Shown here piece by piece: positions 54,460-63,484 of a stretch of 64,000 bases of DNA. Numbering within the stretch: the first letter of the stretch is position 1; each line of letters opens with the position of its first letter. The DNA lies in contig NZ_BMQB01000002.1 of assembly GCF_014647895.1 (NCBI RefSeq), positions 558,001-622,000 on the forward strand. Direction: 5' to 3'. The position numbers and the translations under genes were made by a program. Source of the DNA: Pilimelia anulata. Lineage in GTDB: Bacteria; Actinomycetota; Actinomycetes; Mycobacteriales; Micromonosporaceae. The notes under the pieces are model-generated. The model saw nothing but the letters and a program-made list of their open reading frames with translations. It was not told the DNA's origin and did no database searches.

Positions 54460-56709
54460 TCAGCCGCCGGCGAGGCGGGCGCGCAGGTGCTTGCCCGTCA
54501 GCGTGTCCGCCCCGGCCAGCTCCGCCGGCGTCCCCTCGAACACCACCAGCCCGCCGTCGTGCCCCGCCCCCGGCCCGAGGTCGACCACCCAGTCCGCCCG
54601 GGCGATGACGTCGAGGTTGTGCTCGATCACCACCACGGTCCGGCCGCCGTCGACGATCGAGTCGAGCAGGCCGATCAGCATGTCCACGTCGGCCATGTGC
54701 AGCCCGGACGTGGGCTCGTCCAGCACGAACACCCCGGCCGTGCCGCCGAGGTGGATGGCCAGCTTGAGCCGCTGCCGCTCGCCGCCGGACAGCGTGTTCA
54801 GCGGCTGCCCCAGCGTCAGGTACGGCAGCCCGGCCGCGACCAGCCGGTCCAGCACCGCCCGGATCGGCTTCTCGGTGAAGTGCGCGCGGGCGGCGGCGAC
54901 CGACATGGCCAGCACGTCGGTGATGGTGGCGCCGCGCAGCCGGTACCCGAGCACCTCCGCGGTGAACCGCCGGCCCTCGCACGCCTCGCAGACGCTGGTC
55001 ACGCCGCTCATGAACTGCAGGTCGGTGTAGATCAGGCCGAGTCCCTTGCACTCCGGGCAGGCGCCCTCGGAGTTGGCGCTGAACAGGCTCGCCGGCACCC
55101 CGTTGGCCTTGGCGAACGCCTTGCGGATGCCGTCGAGCAGCCCGGTGTACGTGGCCGGGTTGGACCGCCGCGAGCCGCGGATGGCCGACTGGTCCACCAC
55201 CGTCACGTCGGTGGCCCGGGGCAGGTACGTGTGGATCAGGGTGCTCTTGCCCGATCCGGCGACGCCGGTGATCGCGGTGAGCACGCCGCGGGGGATCGAG
55301 ACGGTGACGTCGCGCAGGTTGTGCCGGTCCGCGCCGCGGATCGTCACCTGCCCGGTCGGCGGCCGGACCGCGGCCTTGACCTCGGTCCGCCGCTCCAGGT
55401 GGTCGCCGGTGCGGGTGCCGGCCGCGCGCAGCCCGGCCGGGGTGCCGGCGTACACGACGTGGCCGCCGTCGGCGCCGGCGCCGGGCCCGAGGTCGACGAT
55501 GTGGTCGGCGATCGCGATGACCTCGGGCTTGTGCTCGACCACCAGGACGGTGTTGCCCTTGTCCCGGAGCTGGCGGAGCAGGTCGTTCATCCGGGCGATG
55601 TCGTGCGGGTGCAGGCCGACGGTGGGCTCGTCGAAGACGTACGACACGTCGGTCAGCGCCGAGCCGAGGTGGCGGACCATCTTGACCCGCTGCGCCTCGC
55701 CGCCGGACAGCGTGCCCGCCGGCCGGTTCAGCGACAGGTACCCCAGGCCGATCTCGGTGAGGTTGGTCAGCGTGCCGCGCAGGTTGGCGACCATCGGCGC
55801 GACCCGGTCGTCGGCGACGCCGGCGAGCCACTCGTTCAGGTCGTCGACCTGGGCGGCGGCGCAGTCGGCGATGCCCCGGCCGGCGACCCGGCAGGCCAGC
55901 GCGGCGGCGTGGAGCCGGGCGCCGGCGCAGTCCGGGCAGGTGGTGAACGTGGCCAGCCGCTGCACGGCGGCGCGGATGTGCGGCTGGAGCGCGTCGACGT
56001 CCTTGCTCAGGTAGAGCCGGGTGACCTTGGGGATCAGCCCCTCGTAGCTGAGGTTCATCCCGCCGACCCGCAGCTTGGCGTCCGGCCCGTGCAGGAACCG
56101 GTCCCACGCGTCGGCGGGGTAGTCGGCGAGCTTGCGGTCGGGGTCGAAGTAGCCCGACTCGGCGAAGATCTTCCAGTACCAGGACCCGACCGTGAAGTTC
56201 GGGAACGTGATCGCGCCCTCGTTGAGCGACTTCTCCCGGTCCACCAGCGCGTCGACGTCGACGTCGGAGACCTGGCCGCTGCCCTCGCAGCGCGGGCACA
56301 TGCCGTGCGGGTCGTTGAACGAGAACAGGTTGGCCGGCCCGACGTGCGGCTCGCCGAGCCGGCTGAAGATGAGCCGGAGCATCGAGTACGCGTCGGTGGC
56401 GGTGCCGACGGTGCTGCGGCTGTTGGCGCCCATCCGCTCCTGGTCGACCACGATGGCGGCGCTGAGGTGGCGCAGCGAGTCCACGTCCGGGCGGGCCTGG
56501 CTGGGCATGAACGACTGGACGAACGCGGTGTACGTCTCGTTGATGAGCCGCTGCGACTCGGCGGCGATGGTCCCGAACACCAGGCTCGACTTGCCGGACC
56601 CGGAGACGCCGGTGAAGACGGTGAGCGCGCGCTTGGGGATGTCGACGTCGACGTTGCGCAGATTGTTCTCGCGCGCGCCGCGCACCTCGATCCGGTCGTG
56701 CCGTTCCAC
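54460..56709 (-). CDS. Short UvrA paralogue (UvrA2/DrrC-like ABC ATPase)
   Basis: The 749-residue protein has the tandem ABC layout of UvrA: Walker A GVSGSGKSS and GVAGSGKST, signatures LSGGEAQRV and LSGGERQRL, Walker B FDEPTVGLHP and LDEPTSGLHM, and zinc CxxC pairs (CPRC, CPDC, CPEC, CEAC). It is about 200 residues shorter than UvrA1 and seems to lack the UvrB-binding insert, as do self-resistance proteins such as DrrC. It probably removes drugs from DNA or guards it, independent of UvrBC; this is inference. GTG 56709 is chosen because GGAAGG lies 8 bases upstream; a GTG at 56718 would overlap that site. It is divergent from a TetR gene and probably repressed by it. Confidence 0.88.
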   Translation of the reverse strand: MERHDRIEVRGARENNLRNVDVDIPKRALTVFTGVSGSGKSSLVFGTIAAESQRLINETYTAFVQSFMPSQARPDVDSLRHLSAAIVVDQERMGANSRSTVGTATDAYSMLRLIFSRLGEPHVGPANLFSFNDPHGMCPRCEGSGQVSDVDVDALVDREKSLNEGAITFPNFTVGSWYWKIFAESGYFDPDRKLADYPADAWDRFLHGPDAKLRVGGMNLSYEGLIPKVTRLYLSKDVDALQPHIRAAVQRLATFTTCPDCAGARLHAAALACRVAGRGIADCAAAQVDDLNEWLAGVADDRVAPMVANLRGTLTNLTEIGLGYLSLNRPAGTLSGGEAQRVKMVRHLGSALTDVSYVFDEPTVGLHPHDIARMNDLLRQLRDKGNTVLVVEHKPEVIAIADHIVDLGPGAGADGGHVVYAGTPAGLRAAGTRTGDHLERRTEVKAAVRPPTGQVTIRGADRHNLRDVTVSIPRGVLTAITGVAGSGKSTLIHTYLPRATDVTVVDQSAIRGSRRSNPATYTGLLDGIRKAFAKANGVPASLFSANSEGACPECKGLGLIYTDLQFMSGVTSVCEACEGRRFTAEVLGYRLRGATITDVLAMSVAAARAHFTEKPIRAVLDRLVAAGLPYLTLGQPLNTLSGGERQRLKLAIHLGGTAGVFVLDEPTSGLHMADVDMLIGLLDSIVDGGRTVVVIEHNLDVIARADWVVDLGPGAGHDGGLVVFEGTPAELAGADTLTGKHLRARLAGG

Positions 56710-56729
56710 GTGGGTCACCTTCCGTCGGG

Positions 56730-56778
56730 ATCTGTTTACAGCGTAATATGATAGCATCAACTTACGCCGTAAACAGAT
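56730..56778. promoter_or_regulatory. Paired TetR-type operators in the divergent promoter region
   Basis: Two 18-base arms face each other, 56730-56747 and 56761-56778, matching at 16 of 18 places, with a 13-base spacer. Each arm contains GTTTAC-N-GCGTAA, itself nearly palindromic. The arms cover the candidate -10 boxes of both genes (TATGAT 56747-56752 for tetR; TATCAT at 56748-56753 on the minus strand for uvrA-like), so one repressor could shut both. Confidence 0.7.
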
Positions 56779-56805
56779 TCGTGACAGCAGGAGGGGTGAG
56801 GGTTC

Positions 56806-57621
56806 ATGGTTACCTACGCCGGTCAGGGCGATCCGGTTCGCACGATGGCGCTGCTGTGGGGCGGCCCCGCCGACGCCGGGTCCAAGCCGGGGCCGCGGCC
56901 GGCGCTCACCCTCGACGCCGTCGTCGCCGCGGCGATCGGGATCGCCGACGCCGACGGGCTCGCCGAGGTGTCGATGCGCACGGTCGGGGCCAGGCTGGGC
57001 AAGTCGGCGATGGCGCTGTACACGTACGTGCCCAGCAAGGCCGAGCTGCTCGACCTCATGGTCGACCGGCTGCTCGCCACCGCCGACCGGGACCTGCCGT
57101 ACGACCGGGGCTGGCGGGCGGCCGCGGAGGCCAGCGCCCGCGGCGGCTGGGAGTTCCACCTGCGGCACCCGTGGCTGCTGCACATCTCCGGCACCCGGTC
57201 GGTGCTCGGGCCGCACGAGCTGGACGCGTACGAGGCCCAGTTGCGCGTCTTCGCCGGCCTCGGCCTGGCCGGGCTGGACGTGGCCCGGCTGGTCGGGATG
57301 CTGCACACGTTCGTCCGCGGCGCGGCGGCGGCGATGGCCGAGGCGCGGGCGGCCGAGCGGGCCACCGGCATCAGCGAGGACGACTGGTGGACGGCCCGCG
57401 CGGGCTACCTCGAGGACATCGCGAAGGGGCCGGCGTACCGGGAGCGGTACCCGACGATCACCAGCCTGGACCAGCAGGCCGCGTTCGACGTGCCGCAGTC
57501 CGACGAGCCGTACCTGGAGCAGCAGGCCCGGGACACGTTCGAGCAGGGCCTGGCGGTGCTGCTCGACGGCATGGAGCGCTTCATCGCCACCCGCGCCGCC
57601 GATGCCGGGAAGGCCGGATAG
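56806..57621 (+). CDS. TetR-family transcriptional repressor
   Basis: The 271-residue protein has an N-terminal extension of about 30 residues, a TetR helix-turn-helix (LDAVVAAAIGIADADG to VGARLGKSAMALYTYVPSK, about 36-85) and a TetR_C_1-type ligand domain. The layout, LYTYVPSKAELLDLMVDR, is typical of repressors of drug-resistance genes. It very likely binds the paired operators upstream and controls the divergent uvrA-like gene and itself. ATG 56806 has GGAGGGG upstream. Confidence 0.92.
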   Translation: MVTYAGQGDPVRTMALLWGGPADAGSKPGPRPALTLDAVVAAAIGIADADGLAEVSMRTVGARLGKSAMALYTYVPSKAELLDLMVDRLLATADRDLPYDRGWRAAAEASARGGWEFHLRHPWLLHISGTRSVLGPHELDAYEAQLRVFAGLGLAGLDVARLVGMLHTFVRGAAAAMAEARAAERATGISEDDWWTARAGYLEDIAKGPAYRERYPTITSLDQQAAFDVPQSDEPYLEQQARDTFEQGLAVLLDGMERFIATRAADAGKAG

Positions 57622-57663
57622 CGGGCGCTGAGCGGGCGGCGACCCCTCGCGCTCAGCGCCCGC
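57621..57663. terminator. Bidirectional terminator hairpin
   Basis: 14-bp perfect stem (57621-57634 and 57650-57663) with a 15-base loop; the left arm starts in the tetR stop codon. It lies between convergent tetR and the LamG gene. Confidence 0.75.
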
Positions 57664-57669
57664 GCGGCA

Positions 57670-58386
57670 TCAGCCCCGGCCGATCCAGGCGTCGTCCAGC
57701 GCCCCGTGGAACTGGTCGTTGTTGGCCACCGTGCTCTTGCCGCCGAGGCGCACCGGCGAGCCGTTGCGGATCGCCAGCCCGGCCGGGATCCCCACCCGGC
57801 CGCGCACCGCGCCGTCGACCAGCACCGTCAGGCTGGCCCGCTCCCGCCGGCACTCCACCGCGTGCCAGCCGCCGTCGGCGACGCTCACCCCGGCGGCGGC
57901 CAGGTGCACCCGGCCCGCGCCGGTCCCGACGACCACGCAGCTCGGCCGCCCGGCCGTGCCGTCGACCTGGAGCTTGTACTGGCCGCCGCCGTTGGCGAAC
58001 CCCTTCTGCAGCACGTTCTCCCCGGCGCCGGTCTGGCTGCGGCGCAGCGCGATCCGGGCGCCCCAGCGCCACGGCGCGGTGCCCGGGTTCAGCCCGGCGC
58101 TGTCGGCGGCCTCCAGGACCACCCGCGGGCAGCCGCCGCCCCGGCACTGCGCCGGGAAGACCACCGCCCGGCCGCCGGCCCGCGCGGTGGTCCCGGTCCG
58201 GCCGCCGTTTCGGGCGCGCGGCGCCAGCTCCCGGCCGTGGCCGGAGGAGTCCCGGTACCCGCCGCCGGCCAGCGGCGTGTCGAAGGACCAGCTCGCCACG
58301 GCGGCGGACCCGGCCCGGGCGGGCGCGGCGGGCGACAGCCCGGCGACGACCGCCATCACGATGAGTGCAATACGTACTTCCCCCAT
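57670..58386 (-). CDS. Secreted LamG-domain (concanavalin-like) protein
   Basis: The 238-residue protein has a signal peptide (about 1-25, ending ARA/G) and one jelly-roll domain of the LamG type: [68 protein letters not shown] and a final [10 protein letters not shown]. Such domains bind sugars or proteins outside the cell; no catalytic domain is attached. No ribosome binding site is evident before ATG 58386, and a GTG in the signal peptide (58359) is an alternative start. It is the last gene of the insert and divergent from aroB. Confidence 0.78.
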   Translation of the reverse strand: MGEVRIALIVMAVVAGLSPAAPARAGSAAVASWSFDTPLAGGGYRDSSGHGRELAPRARNGGRTGTTARAGGRAVVFPAQCRGGGCPRVVLEAADSAGLNPGTAPWRWGARIALRRSQTGAGENVLQKGFANGGGQYKLQVDGTAGRPSCVVVGTGAGRVHLAAAGVSVADGGWHAVECRRERASLTVLVDGAVRGRVGIPAGLAIRNGSPVRLGGKSTVANNDQFHGALDDAWIGRG

Positions 58387-58479
58387 GGAATAACCATGCT
58401 CAGGTTGTTACCCTCTCAAACCCGACGAAGCCCACGGGTCGGTGCGGACCTGCCCCGGACCGGATGGTTGGGTGTACGG

Positions 58480-59550
58480 ATGCGAAGCGTGATCGAGGTG
58501 GGCGGCCCGCAGCCGTACCGGGTCGTGGTCGGGCGCGGGCTCGCCGCGGAGGTGCCGGGCCTGCTGCCCGGCGCGGCGCGCGCCGCCGTGCTGTACGCCG
58601 GGCCGCTCGCCGACCGCGCCGCCGCCGTGGCCGGCGCGCTGGACGCGGCCGGCATCGCCCCGCTGCCGATCGAGGTGCCGGACGCCGAGGCCGGCAAGGA
58701 CGCCGCGGTCGCCGTCCGCTGCTGGGACGCCCTCGGCGCCGCCGCGTTCACCCGCACCGACGCGGTCGTCGGCGTCGGCGGGGGAGCGGTCACCGACCTG
58801 GCCGGCTTCGTCGCCGCCGCCTGGCTGCGCGGGGTGCGCTGGGTGCCGGTCGCGTCCAGCCTGCTCGGCATGGTCGACGCCGCGGTCGGGGGCAAGACCG
58901 GGATCAACACAGCCGCCGGCAAGAACCTCGTCGGCGCCTTCCACCCGCCCGCCGGCGTGCTGGCCGATCTGGACCTGCTGGACACGCTGCCGCCGGCCGA
59001 CCTGCGGGCCGGGCTGGCCGAGGTGGTCAAGTGCGGATTCATCGCCGACCCGGCCATCCTGGACCTGGTGGAGCGGGACCCGGCCGCGGCCGCCGACCCC
59101 GGCCACCCGGCGCTCGCCGAGCTGGTCGAGCGGGCCATCCGGGTGAAGGCCGACGTGGTCGCGGGCGACCTGCGCGAGGCCGGGCGGCGGGAGATCCTCA
59201 ACTACGGGCACACCCTCGGGCACGCGATCGAGCACGTCGAGGGGTACCGCTGGCGGCACGGCGACGCGGTCGCCGTCGGCTGCGCGTACGCCGCGGCGCT
59301 CGGCCGGGCCGCCGGCCGGCTGGACCCGGCCACCGCCGACCGGCACGCCGCCGTGCTGGCCGGGCTGGGGCTGCCGGTGACGTACGCGGCGGACGCCTGG
59401 CCGGCGCTGCGCGCGGCGATGTCCGTGGACAAGAAGGCCCGCGGCGGTACGCTCCGGTTCGTCGTGCTGGACGGGCTGGCCCGGCCGGGCATCCTCGCCG
59501 GCCCGGCCGAGGAGCTGCTGGCCCGGGCGTATGCGGAGGTGGCGGCGTGA
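58480..59550 (+). CDS. aroB: 3-dehydroquinate synthase
   Basis: AroB turns DAHP into 3-dehydroquinate using NAD and a metal. The 356-residue protein has the conserved [53 protein letters not shown] and [11 protein letters not shown] with metal-binding His. The ATG at 58480 fits the family N-terminus (MRSVIEVGG); no clear ribosome binding site is seen. The stop overlaps aroQ by 4 bases. It is cut off from aroEC-aroK by the insert and must have its own promoter in 58387-58479, which I could not pin down. Confidence 0.96.
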   Translation: MRSVIEVGGPQPYRVVVGRGLAAEVPGLLPGAARAAVLYAGPLADRAAAVAGALDAAGIAPLPIEVPDAEAGKDAAVAVRCWDALGAAAFTRTDAVVGVGGGAVTDLAGFVAAAWLRGVRWVPVASSLLGMVDAAVGGKTGINTAAGKNLVGAFHPPAGVLADLDLLDTLPPADLRAGLAEVVKCGFIADPAILDLVERDPAAAADPGHPALAELVERAIRVKADVVAGDLREAGRREILNYGHTLGHAIEHVEGYRWRHGDAVAVGCAYAAALGRAAGRLDPATADRHAAVLAGLGLPVTYAADAWPALRAAMSVDKKARGGTLRFVVLDGLARPGILAGPAEELLARAYAEVAA

Positions 59551-60020
59551 CGCCGGTGCTCGTGTTGAACGGGGTCAACCTGGGCCGGCTGGGCAGCCGG
59601 CAGACCGACATCTACGGCCTCACCTCGTACGCCGAGCTGGCGGCTCTGTGCGAGCGCACCGGCGCCGCCCACGGCCTGGCCGTCGAGGTGCGGCAGACCG
59701 ACGCCGAGCACGAGCTGGTCGGCTGGCTGCACGGCGCCGCCGACGCGGGCACGCCGGTGGTGCTGAACCCGGCCGCCTGGTCGCACTACTCGATCGCCGT
59801 CCGGGACGCCTGCGCGCTGCTGACCGCCCCGCTGGTCGAGGTGCACCTGTCCAACATCCACGCCCGGGAGGCGTTCCGGCACCACTCGGTCGTCTCGGCC
59901 GTGGCGGCCGGGGTGATCTGCGGCCTGGGCGTGGACGGGTACGTCCTCGCCCTCACCCACCTGGCCCGGCGGCTCGGCGCCGCGCAGGGTGGTGCGGCGG
60001 ACGGGCGCCCGCGCGGCTAG
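59547..60020 (+). CDS. aroQ: Type II 3-dehydroquinate dehydratase
   Basis: AroQ dehydrates 3-dehydroquinate. The 157-residue protein has [11 protein letters not shown] with the catalytic Tyr in [12 protein letters not shown] with the catalytic His region, and [20 protein letters not shown]. The loop reads GSRQTD where GxREP is usual; the catalytic Arg is kept. The GTG overlaps the aroB stop. The stop codon itself is part of the efp promoter. Confidence 0.95.
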   Translation: MTPVLVLNGVNLGRLGSRQTDIYGLTSYAELAALCERTGAAHGLAVEVRQTDAEHELVGWLHGAADAGTPVVLNPAAWSHYSIAVRDACALLTAPLVEVHLSNIHAREAFRHHSVVSAVAAGVICGLGVDGYVLALTHLARRLGAAQGGAADGRPRG

Positions 60021-60023
60021 AAT
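60018..60023 (+). promoter_or_regulatory. Probable -10 box of efp, overlapping the aroQ stop codon
   Basis: TAGAAT; its first three bases are the aroQ stop. It would give a leader of about 37 bases with GAAGGA before the efp ATG. Confidence 0.5.
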
Positions 60024-60066
60024 TCTGGCCGTTCGTGCCCACACACCGAAGGACGGCCCGCCCAAC

Positions 60067-60627
60067 ATGGCTTCCACCAACGATCTGAAGAACGGCATGG
60101 TGCTCAACCTCGACAAGGAGCTGTGGTCCGTTGTCGAGTTCCAGCACGTGAAGCCGGGTAAGGGCCCTGCCTTCGTCCGCACCACGCTCAAGCACGTGCT
60201 GAGCGGCAAGGTGGTGGACAAGACGTTCAACGCGGGCACCAAGGTCGAGACCGCCACCGTCGACAAGCGGACGATGCAGTTCCTGTACGCCGAGGCCAAC
60301 GGCGACTTCATCTTCATGGACCTGGACACCTACGACCAGATCCACATCCCGGCGGCGACCGTCGGCGACGCGAAGAACTACCTGCTGCCCGAGGCCAACG
60401 CCACGGTCGCCACCCACGAGGGCGTCGTGCTGTACGTCGAGCTGCCCACCTCGGTCATGCTGGAGGTCACGTACACCGAGCCGGGCCTGCAGGGCGACCG
60501 GTCCACCGGCGGCACCAAGCCGGCGACCGTGCAGACCGGGGCGGAGATCCAGGTCCCGCTGTTCATCAGCACCGGCGAGAAGGTCAAGGTCGACACGCGC
60601 GACGGCCGCTACCTCGGCCGTTCCTGA
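60067..60627 (+). CDS. efp: Elongation factor P
   Basis: EF-P frees ribosomes stalled at proline runs. The 186-residue protein has the three-domain form and the loop PGKGP with K32 at the tip. This PGKGP subgroup, known in actinobacteria, is thought to work without the lysine modification used in E. coli. Pro-rich proteins in the same window (disordered protein, SecD, Rel) would be natural clients. The stop shares its last base with the nusB ATG. Confidence 0.97.
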   Translation: MASTNDLKNGMVLNLDKELWSVVEFQHVKPGKGPAFVRTTLKHVLSGKVVDKTFNAGTKVETATVDKRTMQFLYAEANGDFIFMDLDTYDQIHIPAATVGDAKNYLLPEANATVATHEGVVLYVELPTSVMLEVTYTEPGLQGDRSTGGTKPATVQTGAEIQVPLFISTGEKVKVDTRDGRYLGRS

Positions 60628-61061
60628 TGCCGGAGGGCCCCGGGGTGCAGATGCCCGCGCGGCGCAAGGCGCGCAAGCGGGCACTGGACGTGCTCTACCA
60701 GGCCGACCTGCGGGACGAACCGGTCGCGCCGCTCCTCGCCGACTACGTGGCCCGGCTCACGCCGCCGCTGCCGGAGCACCTCGGCTACGCCATCGGGCTG
60801 GTCGAGGGCGTAGCCGAGCGGCTCGACCGGATCGACGAGGTGATCTCCACGTACGCCGAGGGGTGGACGCTGGAGCGGATGCCGGTGGTCGACCGGAACC
60901 TGGCCCGGATCGCCACGTACGAGCTGCTGTGGGTCGACGAGATCGACGACGCGGTGGCGATCACCGAGGCGGTGGAGCTGGCCCGGCAGATGTCCACGGA
61001 CGACTCGCCGCGCTTCCTCAACGGCGTGCTGGGCCGGATCGCCGAGTACGCCACCCGCTGA
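60627..61061 (+). CDS. nusB: Transcription antitermination protein NusB
   Basis: NusB with NusE binds boxA RNA for rRNA antitermination. The 144-residue all-helical protein opens with RRKARKRALDVLYQADLR and ends with the family's DDSPRFLNGVLGRIA. ATG 60627 shares an A with the efp stop; an in-frame ATG at 60651 with GGAGGG 13 bases upstream is an alternative. It ends at a strong terminator facing bldD. Confidence 0.95.
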   Translation: MPEGPGVQMPARRKARKRALDVLYQADLRDEPVAPLLADYVARLTPPLPEHLGYAIGLVEGVAERLDRIDEVISTYAEGWTLERMPVVDRNLARIATYELLWVDEIDDAVAITEAVELARQMSTDDSPRFLNGVLGRIAEYATR

Positions 61062-61083
61062 CCGCGCCGGCGGACGCCGGACA

Positions 61084-61126
61084 CGCGGAAGGCCCGGACC
61101 GGCGCTGCCGGTGCGGGCCTTCCGCG
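61084..61126. terminator. Bidirectional terminator between nusB and bldD
   Basis: 13-bp outer stem (61084-61096 and 61114-61126) and 6-bp inner stem ACCGGC/GCCGGT (98-103 and 107-112 of 61000s) with a 3-base loop. Confidence 0.8.
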
Positions 61127-61161
61127 ATTCGGGTGGTGCGGTGGCGCGGTGGTGCGTCGGC

Positions 61162-61650
61162 TCAGGAGCCGAAGAACGCGCGCGGGTCGGCGACCAGCAC
61201 GCCCTGCTCGCTCAGCCGCTCGATGAGGCCGGAGGGCGAGATGTCGTACACGATCGCCAGCGCGCGCAGGTCGTCGGCGCGGATCGAGAGGACCCGGCCG
61301 TTGTAGTCGCCCCGCTGCTGCTGGATCGCCCGCGCGTACCGGGCGACGTAGGCGAGATCCTCCGACGCCTGGTCGTACAGCTTCTCCAGGTCGAGGACGA
61401 TCTTGTTGGTGGCCTCCTGCCGGATGCCGCTGCTGTCGGGCAGCAGCTCCGCGACGGGAACCCGGTAGAAGTCGGCCAGTTCGGCGAGGCGGGACACGGT
61501 GACCGCACGGTCGCCCCGCTCGTACGAGCCGACGACGACGGCCTTCCAGCGCCCGTTCGACTTCTCCTCCACCCCCTGCAGGGATAGGCCCTGCTGCTGG
61601 CGGATGGAGCGCAGTCGCGCGCCCAAGGACTTGGCGTACTCAGAGGGCAT
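61162..61650 (-). CDS. bldD: Developmental master regulator BldD
   Basis: BldD represses sporulation genes during vegetative growth when bound to cyclic di-GMP. The 162-residue protein has the XRE-type helix-turn-helix N-terminus (LGARLRSIRQQQGLSLQGVEE) and a C-terminal domain with the c-di-GMP motif RxD-x8-RxxD, seen as RGD then RADD (RGDYNGRVLSIRADD). The position beside nusB and pyrR matches Streptomyces. ATG 61650 has GGGAG 8 bases upstream. Its presence indicates a sporulating or filamentous lifestyle. Confidence 0.96.
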   Translation of the reverse strand: MPSEYAKSLGARLRSIRQQQGLSLQGVEEKSNGRWKAVVVGSYERGDRAVTVSRLAELADFYRVPVAELLPDSSGIRQEATNKIVLDLEKLYDQASEDLAYVARYARAIQQQRGDYNGRVLSIRADDLRALAIVYDISPSGLIERLSEQGVLVADPRAFFGS

Positions 61651-61707
61651 CGAGATACTCCCAGTGCTGCCCGGGGGGTCACCCCCAGCTACTCGCTACG
61701 GAGCGTG

Positions 61708-61736
61708 ACGGTACGGGCCGGAGCACATGAGGTCAA
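61708..61736 (-). promoter_or_regulatory. bldD promoter
   Basis: On the minus strand: -35 TTGACC (61731-61736), 17-bp spacer, -10 TACCGT (61708-61713). This is the clearest housekeeping-type promoter in the window. Leader about 50 bases. Confidence 0.65.
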
Positions 61737-61974
61737 GTGTGCGAGACAGATCAATGCAATATCGCGTTCGGCGCGTCGCCGCTTCCGCCGTCCGGATGGC
61801 TTGGGGAGGCCCATTCGGCGACCATGATCGCATGCTGCTACGGTGTGCCCGGCTTCGACCACGCGCCGGTCCCCCGGCCGCGGCGGCGGAGCCGCTGTGA
61901 GCTGCGTTACCGCACGTACACCCCGGCACACCGCCGGAAGTGGCACGGCCGGTGACGATACCGACATCCTTTAA

Positions 61975-62004
61975 CGACCCGTCCCGTGAGGCGGGGAAGG
62001 AGGT
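61975..62004 (+). promoter_or_regulatory. PyrR-binding RNA loop over the pyrR ribosome binding site
   Basis: GTCCCGTGAGGCGGGG (61981-61996) forms a short stem with a GTGAGG loop, matching the PyrR-binding loop pattern TCCxGxGAGG known from Bacillus and mycobacteria. It runs straight into AAGGAGGT (61997-62004), the ribosome binding site. PyrR bound to UMP would thus block translation, as shown for M. smegmatis. Confidence 0.7.
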
Positions 62005-62009
62005 CCGCC

Positions 62010-62576
62010 TTGGCCTACCCCGAGGCTGCCCGCGACCACGGGAAGGTGATTCTCGCCGCCCCGGAGATCCAGCGCATGGTCGACCGGCTGGCCCACCAGA
62101 TCCTCGAGAAGACCGCCGGCGCCACGGACACTGTCCTGTTCGGCATCCCCACCAGGGGGGTACCGCTCGCCCGCCGGCTCGCCGCCCGGCTGCGCGCTTT
62201 CGAGGACATCGAGGTCCCCGTCGGCACCCTGGACGTCACCGCCTGCCGGGACGACCGGGACCTGCGCCCCACCGGCGGCCGGCACGCCCCCACCGAGGTG
62301 CCGCCCGGCGGCGTGGACGGCCGGCGGCTGATCCTCGTCGACGACGTCCTCTGCTCCGGCCGCACCGTCCGGGCCGCGCTGGACGCGCTCCAGCAGCTCG
62401 GCCGCCCGGCCTCGGTGCAGCTCGCCGTCCTGGTCGACCGGGGGCACCGCGAGCTGCCGATCCGCGCCGACTACGTCGGCAAGAACATCCCGACCGCGCT
62501 GCGCGAGACCGTCCGCGTCGCGCTGGTCGAGGTCGACCCCCGCGACGAGGTACGTCTCCACGGAGGAGCCGCGTGA
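62010..62576 (+). CDS. pyrR: Pyrimidine operon regulator PyrR
   Basis: The 188-residue phosphoribosyltransferase-fold protein binds pyr mRNA in response to UMP and may have uracil phosphoribosyltransferase activity. It has the PRPP motif [27 protein letters not shown] and the C-terminal [14 protein letters not shown]. The start is TTG 62010: AAGGAGGT lies 5 bases upstream and the protein then starts as in relatives (AYPEAAR); GTG 61986 would lie inside the RNA loop. The stop overlaps pyrB by 4 bases. Confidence 0.95.
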   Translation: MAYPEAARDHGKVILAAPEIQRMVDRLAHQILEKTAGATDTVLFGIPTRGVPLARRLAARLRAFEDIEVPVGTLDVTACRDDRDLRPTGGRHAPTEVPPGGVDGRRLILVDDVLCSGRTVRAALDALQQLGRPASVQLAVLVDRGHRELPIRADYVGKNIPTALRETVRVALVEVDPRDEVRLHGGAA

Positions 62577-63484
62577 TCGAGCACCTGCTGTCCGCCGCCG
62601 ACCTGTCCGCCGCCGACGCCACCGCCCTGCTCGACCGGGCCGCCGCGCACGCCGCGGGCACCGCCCCGGCCCGGCCGCTGACCGGCCGGACCGTGATCAA
62701 CCTCTTCTACGAGGACTCCACCCGGACCCGGTTCTCCTTCGACACCGCGGCCCGCCGGCTCGGCGCCGGCGTGGTCAACTTCGTCGCCAAGGGCACCAGC
62801 GTCGGCAAGGGCGAGTCGCTCAAGGACACCGCCTGGACCCTGGCCGCCATGGGCGCCGACGCGGTGATCTGCCGGCACTCCGCCTCCGGCGCCCCGCACC
62901 GGCTCGCCGGCTGGCTCGGCGCCGCGGTGATCAACGCCGGCGACGGCACGCACGAGCACCCGACCCAGGCGCTGCTGGACGCGTACACGATCCGGCAGCG
63001 GCTCGGCCGGGTCGCCGGGCTGCGGGTGGCGATCGTCGGCGACGTCCGGCACTCCCGGGTGGCCCGGTCCAACGCCCTGCTGCTGTCCACCCTCGGCGCC
63101 AAGGTGGTCCTGGTCGGCCCGCCGACCCTGGTCCCGCACGCCGGCCACGTCCCGGTCGCCGGCGTCGAGGTCGCGTACGACCTGGACGCGGTCCTGCCCG
63201 ACGTCGACGTGGTGATGATGCTGCGGGTCCAGCACGAGCGGATGGGCGCGTCGTTCTTCCCGTCGGTGCGCGAGTACTCCCGCCGGTACGGCCTGACCGT
63301 CGACCGGTTCGACCGGCTCGCCGACCACGCCATCGTCATGCACCCCGGCCCGATGAACCGCGGCGTCGAGATCGACGGCACGGTCGCCGACTCGGCCCGG
63401 TCCACCATCGTCGACCAGGTCGCCAACGGGGTCTACACCCGGATGGCGGTCCTGGACCTCCTCCTGGAAGGGCGCGGCCAGTGA
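62573..63484 (+). CDS. pyrB: Aspartate carbamoyltransferase catalytic subunit
   Basis: PyrB condenses aspartate and carbamoyl phosphate. The 303-residue protein has the carbamoyl phosphate motif [47 protein letters not shown] and [11 protein letters not shown]. The GTG overlaps the pyrR stop; the stop overlaps pyrC. It shares the PyrR-controlled transcript. Confidence 0.97.
   Translation: MIEHLLSAADLSAADATALLDRAAAHAAGTAPARPLTGRTVINLFYEDSTRTRFSFDTAARRLGAGVVNFVAKGTSVGKGESLKDTAWTLAAMGADAVICRHSASGAPHRLAGWLGAAVINAGDGTHEHPTQALLDAYTIRQRLGRVAGLRVAIVGDVRHSRVARSNALLLSTLGAKVVLVGPPTLVPHAGHVPVAGVEVAYDLDAVLPDVDVVMMLRVQHERMGASFFPSVREYSRRYGLTVDRFDRLADHAIVMHPGPMNRGVEIDGTVADSARSTIVDQVANGVYTRMAVLDLLLEGRGQ

Larger units (their letters stand above)
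61651..62009. other. Divergent region between bldD and pyrR
   Basis: Contains the bldD promoter (61708-61736) and the PyrR-binding loop (61975-62004). Short open frames here (for example 61737-61955) look non-coding. I found no clear promoter for pyrR. Confidence 0.6.

Noticed and set aside
61651..61730. BldD autoregulatory box
   Set aside because: Scattered GTGAC/GTCAC half-sites are present, but no convincing paired site could be defined by eye.
61737..61955. 72-codon frame between bldD and pyrR
   Set aside because: No ribosome binding site, no bias typical of genes here, and it overlaps the bldD promoter.
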